Assembly (NCBI RefSeq): GCF_030408555.1
Contig: NZ_CP047048.1
Coordinates: 1,488,001-1,552,000 of the forward strand
Direction of reading: 5' to 3'
DNA length: 64,000 nt
DNA from: Corynebacterium aurimucosum
GTDB taxonomy: Bacteria > Actinomycetota > Actinomycetes > Mycobacteriales > Mycobacteriaceae
The translations under genes were made by a program, and so were the position numbers. Of the stretch, positions 55,129 through 64,000 are shown piece by piece (positions within the stretch are counted from its first letter, which is position 1; each line of letters begins with the position of its first letter). The notes beneath the pieces are model-generated. The model saw only the letters and a list, made by a program, of their open reading frames with translations. It ran no database searches and was not told where the DNA came from.

Positions 55129-55202
55129 GCCCCTGTAGCCCAATTGGCAGAGGCAACGGATTCAAAACCCGTGTAGTGTGAGTTCGAGTCTCACCAGGGG
55201 CA
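55129..55202 (+). tRNA. tRNA with anticodon CAA (Leu)
   Basis: 74 nt: acceptor stem GCCCCTG/CAGGGGC, D arm with GCC/GGC, anticodon stem ACGGA/CCCGT with loop TTCAAAA (CAA at 55163-55165), a 5-nt variable loop GTAGT, T arm GTGAGTTCGAGTCTCAC, discriminator A, and no encoded CCA. Reads UUG (Leu). Bacterial tRNA-Leu normally has a long variable arm; this one does not. TACTAT at 55111-55116 is the likely -10. Confidence 0.9.
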
Positions 55203-55269
55203 CAATTCCACCCCGCAACAGAGCCTGTTGTGGGGTGTTAGCGTTTTCAACCGAAAGGAATCCGTTACT

Positions 55270-55545
55270 ATGCGTCGCACTATCATCGCTGTGAGCACCG
55301 CCGTTGCCCTCACCTTGGGCGGTACCACCGTGGCTACTGCCGCAGAATCGAGCGCCGACAAGGAGGTCTCCTCCAAGGTGGAAGGCTCCTCCTACTACCA
55401 GGAGTTGCGTAAGTCTGCGGCTTCCTCGGATGATCCGCAGCTCAACACGTTCTACACCGTGCTTCTCGACGGCCTCGTAGGCCTCGCTGCCTTCGCCATC
55501 CTGGGTTCGATCTACGGCGAGGTGGCCAAGCGCTTGCCGATGTAG
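55270..55545 (+). CDS. Small exported protein with C-terminal membrane helix
   Basis: 91 residues. Signal peptide MRRTIIAVSTAVALTLGGTT with cleavage near ATA-AES (about residue 24). A polar middle part (SSADKEVSSKVEGSSYYQELRKSAASSDD) is followed by a terminal hydrophobic helix LDGLVGLAAFAILGSIY (about 69-85). It may be anchored in the membrane facing outward. AAAGGA lies about 10 bases upstream. No family recognised. It lies between the tRNA and the DUF368 gene. Confidence 0.75.
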   Translation: MRRTIIAVSTAVALTLGGTTVATAAESSADKEVSSKVEGSSYYQELRKSAASSDDPQLNTFYTVLLDGLVGLAAFAILGSIYGEVAKRLPM

Positions 55546-55681
55546 GCAACGTATAACCTTCTATGGGCTGAATAGTTTGCATAAGCCCTTCGCGGAGTGA
55601 GAGAATAAGGAGTCATCTGCCCATTCCTCTCCTTCGGCACGGCATCCCCACCGAGGAGACTGTCAACGTTACTTTCGGTTT

Positions 55682-56497
55682 ATGCACTATATTCTTAACG
55701 CCATTTGCGGCGCCCTCATTGGCATGGCCGAGTTGGTCCCCGGTATTTCCGGAGGCACCGTGGCGCTCATCGTAGGCATCTATGAACGCGCTTTGCACAA
55801 CGCCAATGATCTCATTTCCGGCCGTTTCAAAAAGGTTGAGTGGGGCTTCCTCCTCTCAGTCGCCGCCGGCATGTTCCTTGCCGTCTTCGGTTTTTCCACG
55901 CTGCTCCACAACTTTGTGGAAGGACAAGTGTCCTTGTCCCGCGCATTGTTCCTCGGCATGGTCGCCGTGTCCATCATCGTTCCAATAAGCATGATGTCGC
56001 GGTTTACGCCCGCGTCCATCGCCGCATTCATCATCGCCACCGTCGCGATCTTCTTCGTTACCGGCTTTACTTCAACTCCTGTCGAAGACCCCAGCCTGAT
56101 TGTGGTGTTCTTGGCGGCCATGGTGGCCGTCTGCGCGCTCGTTCTCCCCGGCGTATCGGGCTCACTCATCTTGCTGACGATGGGCCTCTACCAGCCTGTC
56201 ATTGGCGCGGTCTCTGACCGGAACATGACCATCGTGGGCGTCTTCGCCCTCGGCGCGCTGTGCGGCCTTGTCGCGTTCGTCAAGGTTTTGAATTACCTAC
56301 TCGATACCCACCGCGATCCGACCTTGGCCGCCATGGCCGGCTTTATGCTGGGCTCGCTTCGCGCATTGTGGCCGTGGGGCGCAGACCAGGATGCTTCCAC
56401 ACCGCTTATCCTGCTTATGTTCGCGCTCGGCGGCATCATCGTCGCTATTTTCATCGCCGTGGATAGGCGCAAAGCCGCAAGTTATCAAGAGAGTTAA
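55682..56497 (+). CDS. DUF368 membrane protein
   Basis: 271 residues, about eight hydrophobic segments. The family signature is the repeated G-SG motif: AELVPGISGGTVALIVGIYE (about residues 18-37) and CALVLPGVSGSLILLTMGLYQ (about 152-172), marking the two inverted halves. Some DUF368 proteins have been implicated in undecaprenyl-phosphate flipping; I infer a possible lipid-carrier role here. TACTTT lies 6 bases before the ATG, suggesting a leaderless mRNA. The next gene starts 3 bases after its stop. Confidence 0.88.
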   Translation: MHYILNAICGALIGMAELVPGISGGTVALIVGIYERALHNANDLISGRFKKVEWGFLLSVAAGMFLAVFGFSTLLHNFVEGQVSLSRALFLGMVAVSIIVPISMMSRFTPASIAAFIIATVAIFFVTGFTSTPVEDPSLIVVFLAAMVAVCALVLPGVSGSLILLTMGLYQPVIGAVSDRNMTIVGVFALGALCGLVAFVKVLNYLLDTHRDPTLAAMAGFMLGSLRALWPWGADQDASTPLILLMFALGGIIVAIFIAVDRRKAASYQES

Positions 56498-56500
56498 AGC

Positions 56501-57382
56501 ATGAATAAGAAGAAGGCCATCGTGGGCGCTGTCGGAGCGCTGGCCTCCGTTGCCCTCTCCGGCTGCGTCACCAACGAGGAGCCAGCGCTGCCAGAGGGCT
56601 GGTCCGCGCCCAACGTGGACGAAGTTCCCGAGATTGCCGCGATGTATCAGGACACCGATGGTGTCCTCACCGTCGGCACGAACCCACCGTTCGCGCCGTT
56701 CGAGTTCAAGGACTCCGACGGCTCGATCATCGGCTTGGAAATGGACCTAGCCAATGCAGTCGCCCAAGTATTGGGGCTCAAGTTCCAGCCAGTGGAACAA
56801 GACTTCTCCATGATCTTGCCGGCGGTTCAGTCGGGACAGATTGATCTCGGCGGTTCCGGGTTCACCGATACCGATGAGCGCCGGGAAAACTTCGATTTCG
56901 TCGACATCCTCTACGCCGGCATCCAGTGGGCAGAACTCACCGACGGCCCCCACAAGGTCGATCCATCGAATCCCTGTGGCCTTACCGTCGCGGTGCAGCG
57001 CACGACGGTGTCGGAGACCGACGATCTGCGTCCCAAGCAGGAAGCCTGCGATGGTAACTTGACCATCCTGCCCTATGACACAAGCGATAACGCCGCCCTT
57101 GCGGTTTTGATGGGCCGCGCGGACGCCCTCTCTGCGGATTCACCAGTCTCCGCATGGGCTGTCAACCGCTCAGATGGACGTATGTCCATGGTCGGCAAGA
57201 TGTTCGACGCCGCACCCTACGGCTTCGCCGTGCCAAAGGATTCAGACCTCGGCCCTGCCGTGGCGGCGGCACTCCAGCATCTCATCGATACCAGGGCATA
57301 CGCTGAAATTCTCGATAAATGGGGTGTTGACGACGGACTCGTCGAACACGCAATGATTAACGAAAGGCCGATCAATGACTAA
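56501..57382 (+). CDS. Amino-acid ABC transporter, substrate-binding lipoprotein
   Basis: 293 residues. Lipoprotein signal with lipobox ALSGC (Cys about residue 22). SBP_bac_3 fold: GVLTVGTNPPFAPFEFKDSDGSIIGLEMDLANAVAQVLG (about 50-88), DLGGSGFTDTDERRENFDFV, YGFAVPKDSDLGPAVAAAL. Polar amino acid specificity (glutamine or similar) is likely. Starts 3 bases after the DUF368 gene, overlaps the permease gene by 8 bases. Confidence 0.94.
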   Translation: MNKKKAIVGAVGALASVALSGCVTNEEPALPEGWSAPNVDEVPEIAAMYQDTDGVLTVGTNPPFAPFEFKDSDGSIIGLEMDLANAVAQVLGLKFQPVEQDFSMILPAVQSGQIDLGGSGFTDTDERRENFDFVDILYAGIQWAELTDGPHKVDPSNPCGLTVAVQRTTVSETDDLRPKQEACDGNLTILPYDTSDNAALAVLMGRADALSADSPVSAWAVNRSDGRMSMVGKMFDAAPYGFAVPKDSDLGPAVAAALQHLIDTRAYAEILDKWGVDDGLVEHAMINERPIND

Positions 57383-58328
57383 CTCCTCTCTCCCGGCAGC
57401 GTCGAATTCATCGGCTTCGACTGCCCCAGAAAAGATCGAAGCCCGCCCACTGCGTCACCCCTGGCGCTGGGTATTCGCCACTGTCCTCGCTCTGCTTGCC
57501 GTATGGTTCATCATCTCCTCGGCACGCAACGAAGCCTTCGGGTGGGGCACGTATTTCCAGTATCTTTTCGATACTCGGATTGCCACCGCTGCCCTGCACA
57601 CCATTGCCATTACGATTCTGGCAATGATCATCGGCGTCGTAGGCGGCGCTGCCCTCGCGGTGATGCGCATGTCCCCTAACCCTGTGCTAGGTGGCGTGTC
57701 GTGGGTCTTCCTCTGGCTCTTCCGTGGCACCCCAATCTACGTGCAGCTCGTCTTCTGGGGTCTACTTTCAGCCCTCTACCAATCCATCAACCTTGGATTC
57801 ACAGAGATTTCCCTCACCGAGGTACTCAATAACGCATTCCTCTTGTCCGTCTTAGGCTTAGGCTTGAACGAAGCCGCATACATGGCGGAGATTGTTCGCT
57901 CCGGTATCTCTTCTGTTCCGGAGGGCCAGAAGGAAGCCAGCAAGGCCCTGGGAATGGGATGGTGGATGACCATGCGCCGCACTGTGCTCCCGCAGGCCAT
58001 GCGCATCATCATCCCGCCGACCGGCAACGAGTTTATTTCACTGCTCAAGACTTCTTCACTTGTGGTTGCTATTCCCTACACGGCGGAAATTTTCGGCCGC
58101 GCCACGGACATTTCGGCTGCGCTCTTCGAGCCCATCCCCCTGCTTATGGTCGCGGCGACGTGGTATTTGGCCATCACCTCTCTGCTCATGGTGGGCCAGT
58201 ACTTCTTAGAGCGCCGCTTTGAGCGCGGCGCCACCCGCGAGCTCACCGGCCGCCAGTTGGCCGCGCTGGCGGATGCCGAAGGAACCATTCCCCGCAACGT
58301 CTCTGTCATCCCGGAGGTAAAGAACTAA
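57375..58328 (+). CDS. Amino-acid ABC transporter, permease
   Basis: 317 residues. His/Glu/Gln-type permease with hydrophobic helices and the EAA loop [28 protein letters not shown] (about 178-206), which docks the ATPase. The [15 protein letters not shown] start of the core is typical. One permease gene only, so it should work as a homodimer. Overlaps the ATPase gene by 1 base. Confidence 0.95.
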   Translation: MTNSSLPAASNSSASTAPEKIEARPLRHPWRWVFATVLALLAVWFIISSARNEAFGWGTYFQYLFDTRIATAALHTIAITILAMIIGVVGGAALAVMRMSPNPVLGGVSWVFLWLFRGTPIYVQLVFWGLLSALYQSINLGFTEISLTEVLNNAFLLSVLGLGLNEAAYMAEIVRSGISSVPEGQKEASKALGMGWWMTMRRTVLPQAMRIIIPPTGNEFISLLKTSSLVVAIPYTAEIFGRATDISAALFEPIPLLMVAATWYLAITSLLMVGQYFLERRFERGATRELTGRQLAALADAEGTIPRNVSVIPEVKN

Positions 58329-59092
58329 TGCCGACACCCATGATTTCCGCACAAAATGTGCACAAGTCCTTCGGCCAACTTGAGGTTCTCAAAGGCATCG
58401 ACCTCACCGTCATGCCGGGTGAGGTCACGTGCCTTCTGGGGCCCTCCGGTTCTGGTAAGTCCACCTTCCTGCGCTGCTGTAATCACCTGGAGAAGGTCAC
58501 GGCCGGCCGCCTCTACATCGACGGCGAACTGATTGGTTTCCGCGAGCGCAACGGCGTGCTCTATGAAATCTCCGAGAAAGAAGCCGCCGCCCAGCGCCAA
58601 GATATCGGCATGGTTTTTCAGCAATTCAATCTTTTTAGCCACCGCACCGTGCTGGAAAACATCATCGAGGCCCCCATCCAGGTAAAGAAGCAGAACCCGG
58701 AGCAGGCAAAGAAAAAGGCCATGGAGCTGCTGGAAAAGGTTGGCCTCGCGCACAAGGCGGACGCCTACCCAGTCCAGCTCTCTGGTGGTCAGCAGCAACG
58801 CGTCGCCATTGCTCGCGCGGTTGCGATGGACCCGAAGCTCATGCTTTTCGACGAGCCCACCTCCGCCCTCGACCCCGAGCTCGTCGGTGAGGTGCTCCGC
58901 GTGATGAAGGAACTTGCCGCCGATGGCATGACCATGCTCGTTGTCACCCACGAGATGGGCTTTGCCCGGGAGGTCGCCGACACCATCGTTTTCATGGACG
59001 GCGGCAGCGTCATCGAAACCGGCACCCCACAGCAGGTCTTGGACAATCCTCAGCACCAGCGCACGAAGGATTTCCTCTCTTCGCTGCTCTAG
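58328..59092 (+). CDS. Amino-acid ABC transporter, ATP-binding protein
   Basis: 254 residues. Walker [10 protein letters not shown] (about 38-46), Q-loop [10 protein letters not shown], signature [14 protein letters not shown] (about 153), Walker [14 protein letters not shown] (about 174-186) and switch His in VVTHEMGF. GlnQ/HisP class. Last gene of the binding protein-permease-ATPase operon. Confidence 0.96.
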   Translation: MPTPMISAQNVHKSFGQLEVLKGIDLTVMPGEVTCLLGPSGSGKSTFLRCCNHLEKVTAGRLYIDGELIGFRERNGVLYEISEKEAAAQRQDIGMVFQQFNLFSHRTVLENIIEAPIQVKKQNPEQAKKKAMELLEKVGLAHKADAYPVQLSGGQQQRVAIARAVAMDPKLMLFDEPTSALDPELVGEVLRVMKELAADGMTMLVVTHEMGFAREVADTIVFMDGGSVIETGTPQQVLDNPQHQRTKDFLSSLL

Positions 59093-59127
59093 CGCACTGC
59101 ACCACCACGCACGCAGCACCGCCGCAA

Positions 59128-59195
59128 CTGCCCTTGTTGCCAAAGTTTCTCGCCCTCACCTCAAGATCTGGCCAGATCTTTGGCAACAAGGGCAG
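59128..59195 (+). terminator. ABC-transporter operon terminator with palindromic loop
   Basis: 18-bp perfect stem CTGCCCTTGTTGCCAAAG / CTTTGGCAACAAGGGCAG followed by TTTTCTATTT, 36 bases past the ATPase stop. The 32-base loop contains the perfect 16-bp palindrome AGATCTGGCCAGATCT at 59164-59179, which can form a second hairpin. Confidence 0.88.
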
Positions 59196-59221
59196 TTTTC
59201 TATTTGAACCCGTCCAAGACA

Positions 59222-59260
59222 AAACTCCGGCCAGTCCGCAAAGGTAACTGGCCGGAGTTT
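59222..59260. terminator. nusB terminator (bidirectional)
   Basis: 14-bp perfect stem AAACTCCGGCCAGT / ACTGGCCGGAGTTT with an 11-base loop; T-rich on both sides. It ends the aro-nusB operon on the minus strand and backs up the ABC-transporter terminator on the plus strand. Confidence 0.85.
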
Positions 59261-59304
59261 TTCTGGAAAGGGCTGGCGAAACAATTAACGCCAGCGGTGG
59301 GTCC

Positions 59305-59835
59305 CTATTCGGTGTCCCCTTCCGTTTCCGCAGTCTCAGCGGGCTCCGCGGGCTCCTCGGCAGAGGACGAGGCCATCGGGCTATCCGCAGACTGTGATTG
59401 GATGACGTCATCCAGCACCGCATGGATATAAGGCGCGGCCTTGTCATTGGAGTATTCGGAAGCAAGCTCCACGCCTTCAACGAGCGCGGTAGCGTTCGGA
59501 ACATCCGCGTTGAAGAGGATTTCCCATACCGATACTCGCATGATCGCGCGGTCAACAGCGGGAATGCGTTCGAGCGACCACTCGCTGGAGAGGTAACGAG
59601 CAATCGCATCGTCAATGGCGTCCAGCTCTTCAGCTGCTCCGCTGACAATTTCGCGGGTGTAGTCCGCGATCGGCGCCACGCCGTTTTCCGGGTCGCGAGC
59701 AAGCTCGACGCGGTCTTCCACGATGGCTACCGGATCAACGTCGCGTGATTCTGCTTCGAAGAGAATATCCGCAGCTCGGCGGCGCGCGCGGTAGCGCGCG
59801 GTGTGCCGCTTATAGTTAGGCTCTGGTCGGGTCAT
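59305..59835 (-). CDS. nusB: Transcription antitermination protein NusB
   Basis: 176 residues from [21 protein letters not shown]. Compact helical core to about residue 150 ([42 protein letters not shown]). The C-terminal ~30 residues are an acidic Glu/Ala/Ser/Pro tail not needed for the fold. It binds boxA RNA with NusE, and boxA is present in the rrn leader of this window. Starts 1 base after the efp stop; the longer frame to 60003 is rejected. Confidence 0.95.
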   Translation of the reverse strand: MTRPEPNYKRHTARYRARRRAADILFEAESRDVDPVAIVEDRVELARDPENGVAPIADYTREIVSGAAEELDAIDDAIARYLSSEWSLERIPAVDRAIMRVSVWEILFNADVPNATALVEGVELASEYSNDKAAPYIHAVLDDVIQSQSADSPMASSSAEEPAEPAETAETEGDTE

Positions 59836-59836
59836 C

Positions 59837-60400
59837 TTAGTTGTTGACGCGGGAGAGGTACTCGCCAGTGCGGGTATCGATCTTGAGGGTGTTACCGGTC
59901 TCGATGAACAGCGGCACCTGGATCTCGGCACCGGTCTCGAGTGTCGCCGGCTTGGTGCCGCCGTTGGAGCGGTCACCCTGCAGACCTGGCTCGGTGTGCT
60001 CAACTTTCAGGTCAACGGAGATCGGAAGCTCACCGAACAGAGCGTCGCCGTCGTGGAAGGAGACCTGGACACGCATGTTTTCCAAGAGGAACTTGCCGGC
60101 GTCGCCGAACTTATCAAACGGCAGCTCGTACTGCTCGTAGGTCTTATCATCCATGACCACGTAGTTCTGGCCATCGTTGTACAGGTAGGTCATGTCGCGG
60201 CGGTCAACGTTGGCGGTCTCCACCTTCACACCAGCGTTAAAGGTCTTGTCGGTGACCTTGCCAGAGACCACATCCTTGAGCTTGGTGCGCACGAATGCAG
60301 GACCCTTGCCAGGCTTGACGTGCTGGAATTCAACGATCTGCTGCAGCTTGTTGTCGATCTTCAGAACGAGGCCGTTCTTGAAATCAGTGGTATCTGCCAT
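59837..60400 (-). CDS. efp: Elongation factor P
   Basis: 187 residues, three beta-barrel domains. The loop that carries the modifiable Lys is seen as [17 protein letters not shown] (about residues 28-44). Relieves ribosome stalling at polyproline stretches. Its N-terminal [17 protein letters not shown] and C-terminal SL-like ending are standard. No epmA/epmB-type modification gene is nearby. Confidence 0.97.
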   Translation of the reverse strand: MADTTDFKNGLVLKIDNKLQQIVEFQHVKPGKGPAFVRTKLKDVVSGKVTDKTFNAGVKVETANVDRRDMTYLYNDGQNYVVMDDKTYEQYELPFDKFGDAGKFLLENMRVQVSFHDGDALFGELPISVDLKVEHTEPGLQGDRSNGGTKPATLETGAEIQVPLFIETGNTLKIDTRTGEYLSRVNN

Positions 60401-60494
60401 GAAATGACTCTCCCAAATAACTTGTAGTCGAAACTATGAAAACAGTGTCTAAGCATACCGTACGCGGCTGCTGCACGGTACGAAGGGGTGCTGG

Positions 60495-61586
60495 CTACAG
60501 CACCTGAAGTTCCTTCGGATAGGCCGTGATGATCTTTGGTGCCCCTGAGGTAATAAACAGGCTGTCCTCGATCCGCACGCCGCCCTTACCAGGAACGTAG
60601 ATGCCCGGCTCAATGGTCAGCGTCATCCCTTCGGCGAGCTCGCCCTTGCCGGTTTTCGCTGCGGAGGGCCCTTCGTGCACGTCGAGGCCGATTCCGTGGC
60701 CAGTCGAGTGAACGAAGTACTCGCCATAGCCGGCCTCAGTGATGATGTCACGGCAGGCCGCGTCGACGTCGACAAGCTTGGCACCTGGCACCGCTGCCTT
60801 CACACCTGCCTCCTGGGCGCGCAGGACAATGTCGTAGATTTCACGGGCAAACTCAGTGACCTCACCGATAGCGAAGGTGCGTGTGCAGTCGGAGTTAAAG
60901 CCGCGCAGGTGGGCACCGAAGTCGATCGTAACCAAATCCCCCTTGCGCAACTCGCGGTCATCCGCGCCGTGGTGGGGCTTAGCGGAGTTTTCACCGGAAG
61001 CCACAATGGTGTCAAAGCTCACGCGCTCCGAGCCGAGCATGCGCATGCGGTATTCCAAATCGGCAGCGACTTGGCGTTCCGTGCGCCCAGCGGCGACCTC
61101 CCCAGCCTCTACGAGATCGGTGAGCGCCTGGTTGGCCAAGGCCGCTATCTCTTCGAGCTTCTGCAGCTCAACGTGATCCTTGACCAGGCGAATCTTCTCA
61201 ATCACGCCGGTGACCGGTACCAGAGTCACGCCCTCCGGCTTTGCTTTCTCCAGACGCTGCAGTTGTGCGACAGTGACGTAGTCGGCTTCATAGCCCACCC
61301 GCAGATCTTGAGAAACCTGCCCCAGCAAGTGCGGGCCTACATCGCGACCAAGGCTGGCTTCGATGTCCGGAACCTCTTCCGCGATCTGCGTGGTGTAGCG
61401 ACCGTCCGTTGCCATGAGCGCGGAGAGGTCCTTGCGCAACAGCAGTCCACCATTCGATCCCGAAAAGCCGGTCAAGTAACGCACGTGCGTCAGGTGGGTA
61501 ACGATAATGGCGTCAATGCGCTGACCAGTCAGCTCAGTCATGAGCTTGCGGCGGCGGTTGCCATAACGAGTATCGGCTAATGCCAT
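60495..61586 (-). CDS. pepQ: Xaa-Pro aminopeptidase / prolidase family
   Basis: 363 residues. N-terminal creatinase-like domain about 1-130; C-terminal pita-bread domain with metal ligands in TIDFGAHLRGFNSDCTRTF (DFG and the second Asp), HSTGHGIGLDVHEGP and TIEPGIYVPGKGGVRIEDS. Cleaves peptides with proline in position 2. Sits between efp and aroQ, the order expected for corynebacteria. Starts at ATG 61586 with GGAG 10 bases upstream. Confidence 0.93.
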   Translation of the reverse strand: MALADTRYGNRRRKLMTELTGQRIDAIIVTHLTHVRYLTGFSGSNGGLLLRKDLSALMATDGRYTTQIAEEVPDIEASLGRDVGPHLLGQVSQDLRVGYEADYVTVAQLQRLEKAKPEGVTLVPVTGVIEKIRLVKDHVELQKLEEIAALANQALTDLVEAGEVAAGRTERQVAADLEYRMRMLGSERVSFDTIVASGENSAKPHHGADDRELRKGDLVTIDFGAHLRGFNSDCTRTFAIGEVTEFAREIYDIVLRAQEAGVKAAVPGAKLVDVDAACRDIITEAGYGEYFVHSTGHGIGLDVHEGPSAAKTGKGELAEGMTLTIEPGIYVPGKGGVRIEDSLFITSGAPKIITAYPKELQVL

Positions 61587-61628
61587 GAGAGAACCACTCC
61601 AATCAATTCAAGCGATACTCCATGATAG

Positions 61629-62054
61629 CTAATCTGCCAGGAAGTACCCCAGTGCCGCGACATATCCATAAGAGCCGAGGCCCGCGATAACACCGCGAGC
61701 GATGGGGCTCAGGTAAGAGTGCTGCCGAAATGCTTCCCGCGCATGCACGTTGGATAGGTGCACCTCGACGAATCCGGGGCCATCGGCTACCTCCGCCAAG
61801 GCATCACGCAGGGCCACCGAGGTATGTGTAAAACCGCCCGGGTTGATGATGACAGGCCAGCCTTCGTCGGCAGCGCGATGCACCTGTTCAATGAGTTCGC
61901 CCTCGTGGTTGGATTGGAAGAAGACGATCTCTTCCTCCCCCGCCGCCGCGCGGACGCGAGTCTCTATATCCTCCAAAGTTTCGCTGCCATAGATTTCTGG
62001 CTGGCGCTTGCCCAAGCGGTTCAGATTCGGGCCGTTGAGGACGAGAATGGTCAT
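61629..62054 (-). CDS. aroQ: 3-dehydroquinate dehydratase, type II
   Basis: 141 residues. The type II signature [17 protein letters not shown] (about residues 6-22) with the active-site Arg/Tyr pair, and [16 protein letters not shown] (about 70-85). Dehydrates 3-dehydroquinate in the shikimate pathway. AAGGAG lies 6 bases before the ATG. Between aroB and pepQ. Confidence 0.97.
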   Translation of the reverse strand: MTILVLNGPNLNRLGKRQPEIYGSETLEDIETRVRAAAGEEEIVFFQSNHEGELIEQVHRAADEGWPVIINPGGFTHTSVALRDALAEVADGPGFVEVHLSNVHAREAFRQHSYLSPIARGVIAGLGSYGYVAALGYFLAD

Positions 62055-62072
62055 GGCGAACTCCTTAAATTC

Positions 62073-63143
62073 CTATACGGTCAGCTGCGCGTAGGCTGCG
62101 CGCAGCTCCTCATCAGTGGCGTCTTCCAAGCGCGTGGTTTCCCCGATCCCGGTGAGCGCTACAAAGCGGATGTGGCCGCCGCGGTTCTTCTTGTCATGGC
62201 GCATTGCATCCAGCAGCTCCTCGAAATGGTCCTGCTCATAAGTGGTCGGCAGCCCAATCCTGGTCAAGATGTCGCGGTGCGTGGCCACGAGGTTGGCATC
62301 GATAAGCCCGCGCGCGTGGGATAGGTGGGCAATGAACATCATGCCCACCGCTACCGCGCGGCCGTGTCGCCACGAGTAGTTCTCGCGACGCTCCACGGCG
62401 TGGCCAAAGGTGTGGCCGTAATTGAGAGTCTCGCGCAGCCCGGATTCCTTCAAGTCCTGACCCACCACGTGGGCCTTGACCGCAATAGAACGCTCGATGA
62501 GCTCCGGCAGCAGGCCGTCGGGCTCAAGGCATGTGGCGGGATCCTTCAGGTAGTGCTCAATGATCTGCGGGTCATGGATGAAGCCAGTCTTGATAATCTC
62601 TGCAGAACCGGCGACGATTTCCTCGGCTGGCAGCGTGCGCAAATGCTCCACATCAACAAAGACTGAGTCCGGCTCATGGAAAGCCCCAACCAGGTTCTTT
62701 CCCGCGGCTGTGTTGATGCCGGTTTTGCCGCCCACGGCGGCATCCACCATGGCGAGCAACGTCGTCGGCGCCTGAATCACCGGGATGCCGCGCATCCACG
62801 TCGCCGCAGCAAACCCAGCCAGGTCCGTTACCGCACCGCCGCCTAGGCCAATGACGGCATCGCGGCGGCTAAAACCTGCTTCTCCGAAGATATCCCACAA
62901 GCGGGCGAGCACGTCGATCCGTTTGGCGGCTTCGGCATCGGGGACCACAACTGCGGTGGCCTCAATCCCCTGTACGCGAGCCTGTTTAACTAAGTCTTGG
63001 GCAGCCTGCGCGAGCGGCGGTTGGTGGATGATTGCCACCTTAGCCGCCCCAATCGCCGCGGCGCGCTCAATCATGGCGGTACTCAGGCCACTGCCAAGAG
63101 TGACCTCATAAGGCGATGGTCCATTAACAGCAATGGTGTGCAT
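62073..63143 (-). CDS. aroB: 3-dehydroquinate synthase
   Basis: 356 residues. NAD-binding [21 protein letters not shown] (about residues 96-117), metal ligands in the [17 protein letters not shown] segment (seen as [22 protein letters not shown]), and [11 protein letters not shown]. Converts DAHP to 3-dehydroquinate. GGAGC upstream. Follows aroK with 75 bases between. Confidence 0.97.
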   Translation of the reverse strand: MHTIAVNGPSPYEVTLGSGLSTAMIERAAAIGAAKVAIIHQPPLAQAAQDLVKQARVQGIEATAVVVPDAEAAKRIDVLARLWDIFGEAGFSRRDAVIGLGGGAVTDLAGFAAATWMRGIPVIQAPTTLLAMVDAAVGGKTGINTAAGKNLVGAFHEPDSVFVDVEHLRTLPAEEIVAGSAEIIKTGFIHDPQIIEHYLKDPATCLEPDGLLPELIERSIAVKAHVVGQDLKESGLRETLNYGHTFGHAVERRENYSWRHGRAVAVGMMFIAHLSHARGLIDANLVATHRDILTRIGLPTTYEQDHFEELLDAMRHDKKNRGGHIRFVALTGIGETTRLEDATDEELRAAYAQLTV

Positions 63144-63218
63144 GGGTGGTGCTCCTTCGGCTGGGGTGGCAGGGTTCGTGAGGCGTCGACACGTAGCGGG
63201 TAAAGAAGTTTCGTCGTC

Positions 63219-63728
63219 CTAGAGGGTTTCGAGGAAGCTCAAGATGTCACCCACCACCTGCTGCGGGGAGCGCACACCAGTGCGCACCTTTAAGTCAGCG
63301 ACCTCGCTGTAGAGGGATCGGCGCGTTTCCAAAAGTTGGGTGTAGTGCGCCAGCGGGTCCGCAGACTCCAACACGGGACGGTTGCTGTCCCCCAGCGTGC
63401 GGGTTACGCCTTCTTCGGGGGTGATATCAAGGAATACAACAGTCAGGCCATCGAGCAGGGCGCGTGTAGATTCGGTCAGCACTGCCCCGCCGCCTAGACT
63501 CACCACGCCAGTAGTGGCGAGTGCCTCGCGCACCGCTTCGGCTTCGACCTCACGGAATGCTGGTTCACCCAGCTCAGAGAAAATCTCGCCGCAAGCCTTG
63601 CCGTAGCGGGCCTCGATGAGGGCATCAGAGTCAACAACCTCGCAGTTCAGCGCGCGGGAGAGGCACCGGCCAATGGTGGTCTTTCCGGAGCCAGGAGGCC
63701 CTACGAGAACGACGTGCGGGGAATTCAT
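63219..63728 (-). CDS. aroK: Shikimate kinase
   Basis: 169 residues. P-loop [12 protein letters not shown] (residues about 10-21), shikimate-binding [11 protein letters not shown] and the GGGAVL motif (about 76-82), lid region. The ATG overlaps the aroC stop (ATGA). Confidence 0.97.
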   Translation of the reverse strand: MNSPHVVLVGPPGSGKTTIGRCLSRALNCEVVDSDALIEARYGKACGEIFSELGEPAFREVEAEAVREALATTGVVSLGGGAVLTESTRALLDGLTVVFLDITPEEGVTRTLGDSNRPVLESADPLAHYTQLLETRRSLYSEVADLKVRTGVRSPQQVVGDILSFLETL

Positions 63729-64000
63729 GCCTCACCCCAATCCAAGCGGCTAGCCACGTAATCCTGGTAGGCAGCAATGTTTCGCTTGGTCTCGGCTAAG
63801 CTATCGCCACCAAATTTCTCCAACACGGCACGCGCAAGGACGAGAGCCACCATGGCTTCGGCCACCACGCCAGCCGCTGGAACTGCACAGACATCAGAAC
63901 GCTGATGGATGGCAGTGGCTGGCCCACCCGTAACCATATCAACGGTCTTCAGGGCGCGCGGGACGGTAGAAATCGGCTTCATCGCCGCACGCAAACGCAG
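63725..64000 (-). CDS. aroC: Chorismate synthase, C-terminal part (5' end beyond window)
   Basis: The last ~91 residues, open to the right edge of the window ([25 protein letters not shown]...). [14 protein letters not shown] and [25 protein letters not shown] are the conserved C-terminal chorismate synthase segments with the catalytic Asp region. The gene begins outside. First gene seen of aroC-aroK-aroB-aroQ-pepQ-efp-nusB. Confidence 0.95.
   Translation of the reverse strand: MRLRAAMKPISTVPRALKTVDMVTGGPATAIHQRSDVCAVPAAGVVAEAMVALVLARAVLEKFGGDSLAETKRNIAAYQDYVASRLDWGEA

Noticed and set aside
59164..59179. Palindrome as an operator for the ABC transporter operon
   Set aside because: It is downstream of the operon inside a terminator loop, not in a promoter. 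I list it only as structure.

Overview
The window looks like chromosome from a moderately high-GC Corynebacterium. I infer this from the gene order tyrS–arg cluster–pheST–infC/rpmI/rplT–uvrA–uvrB–rpsA–polA, a tRNA-free rrn spacer with actinobacterial boxA motifs, many likely leaderless genes and the aroCKBQ–pepQ–efp–nusB cluster. The species cannot be fixed from the sequence; the C. striatum/C. simulans/C. aurimucosum group is a guess.

Layout. 1-583 holds the 5' part of a minus-strand membrane-protein gene that runs off the left edge. 658-4641 is an insertion-sequence patch: a truncated IS3-family copy, an IS30-family element and an intact-length IS3-family copy identical to the first over 781 bp. 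4723-10591 is a complete rRNA operon on the minus strand (promoters, boxA, 16S, spacer, 23S, 5S, terminator). 10647-15554 holds tyrS, a 59-residue Trm112-like gene, an XpaC-like membrane protein and two solute-binding-like proteins, one fused to a von Willebrand A domain. 15603-18232 pairs ornithine cyclodeaminase with an amino-acid permease. 18401-27010 is the arginine biosynthesis cluster argCJBDFR-GH. 27156-34241 holds a secreted protein, pheST, an rRNA methyltransferase, a TM2 protein and infC-rpmI-rplT. 34491-49295 carries a beta-lactamase-fold lipoprotein, uvrA, a metallo-hydrolase, a DoxX-like protein, a HelD/HelR-type helicase, an App1-like phosphatase, two universal stress proteins, uvrB, two DUF proteins and coaE. 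49409-59092 holds rpsA, a methyltransferase, an RDD protein, polA, a tRNA with anticodon CAA, a small secreted protein, a DUF368 transporter and an amino-acid ABC transporter. 59305-64000 is aroC(partial)-aroK-aroB-aroQ-pepQ-efp-nusB.

How the genes work together. Arginine synthesis runs argC to argH in order with the repressor argR inside the cluster. An ornithine-consuming enzyme with its own permease lies immediately downstream. uvrA, uvrB and polA together cover most of nucleotide-excision repair. The translation genes (rrn, tyrS, pheST, infC/rpmI/rplT, rpsA, efp) are dispersed among them.

The observations most worth a second look are: the orphan XpaC/VWA/solute-binding module upstream of tyrS; the infC gene starting at ATC behind a two-hairpin leader; the CAA-anticodon tRNA with a short variable loop; the IS arrangement; and complementary sequences flanking 23S that overlap the boxA-like spacer motif. 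I saw no CRISPR array, prophage or obvious defence island. Most of the window is conserved core genome.
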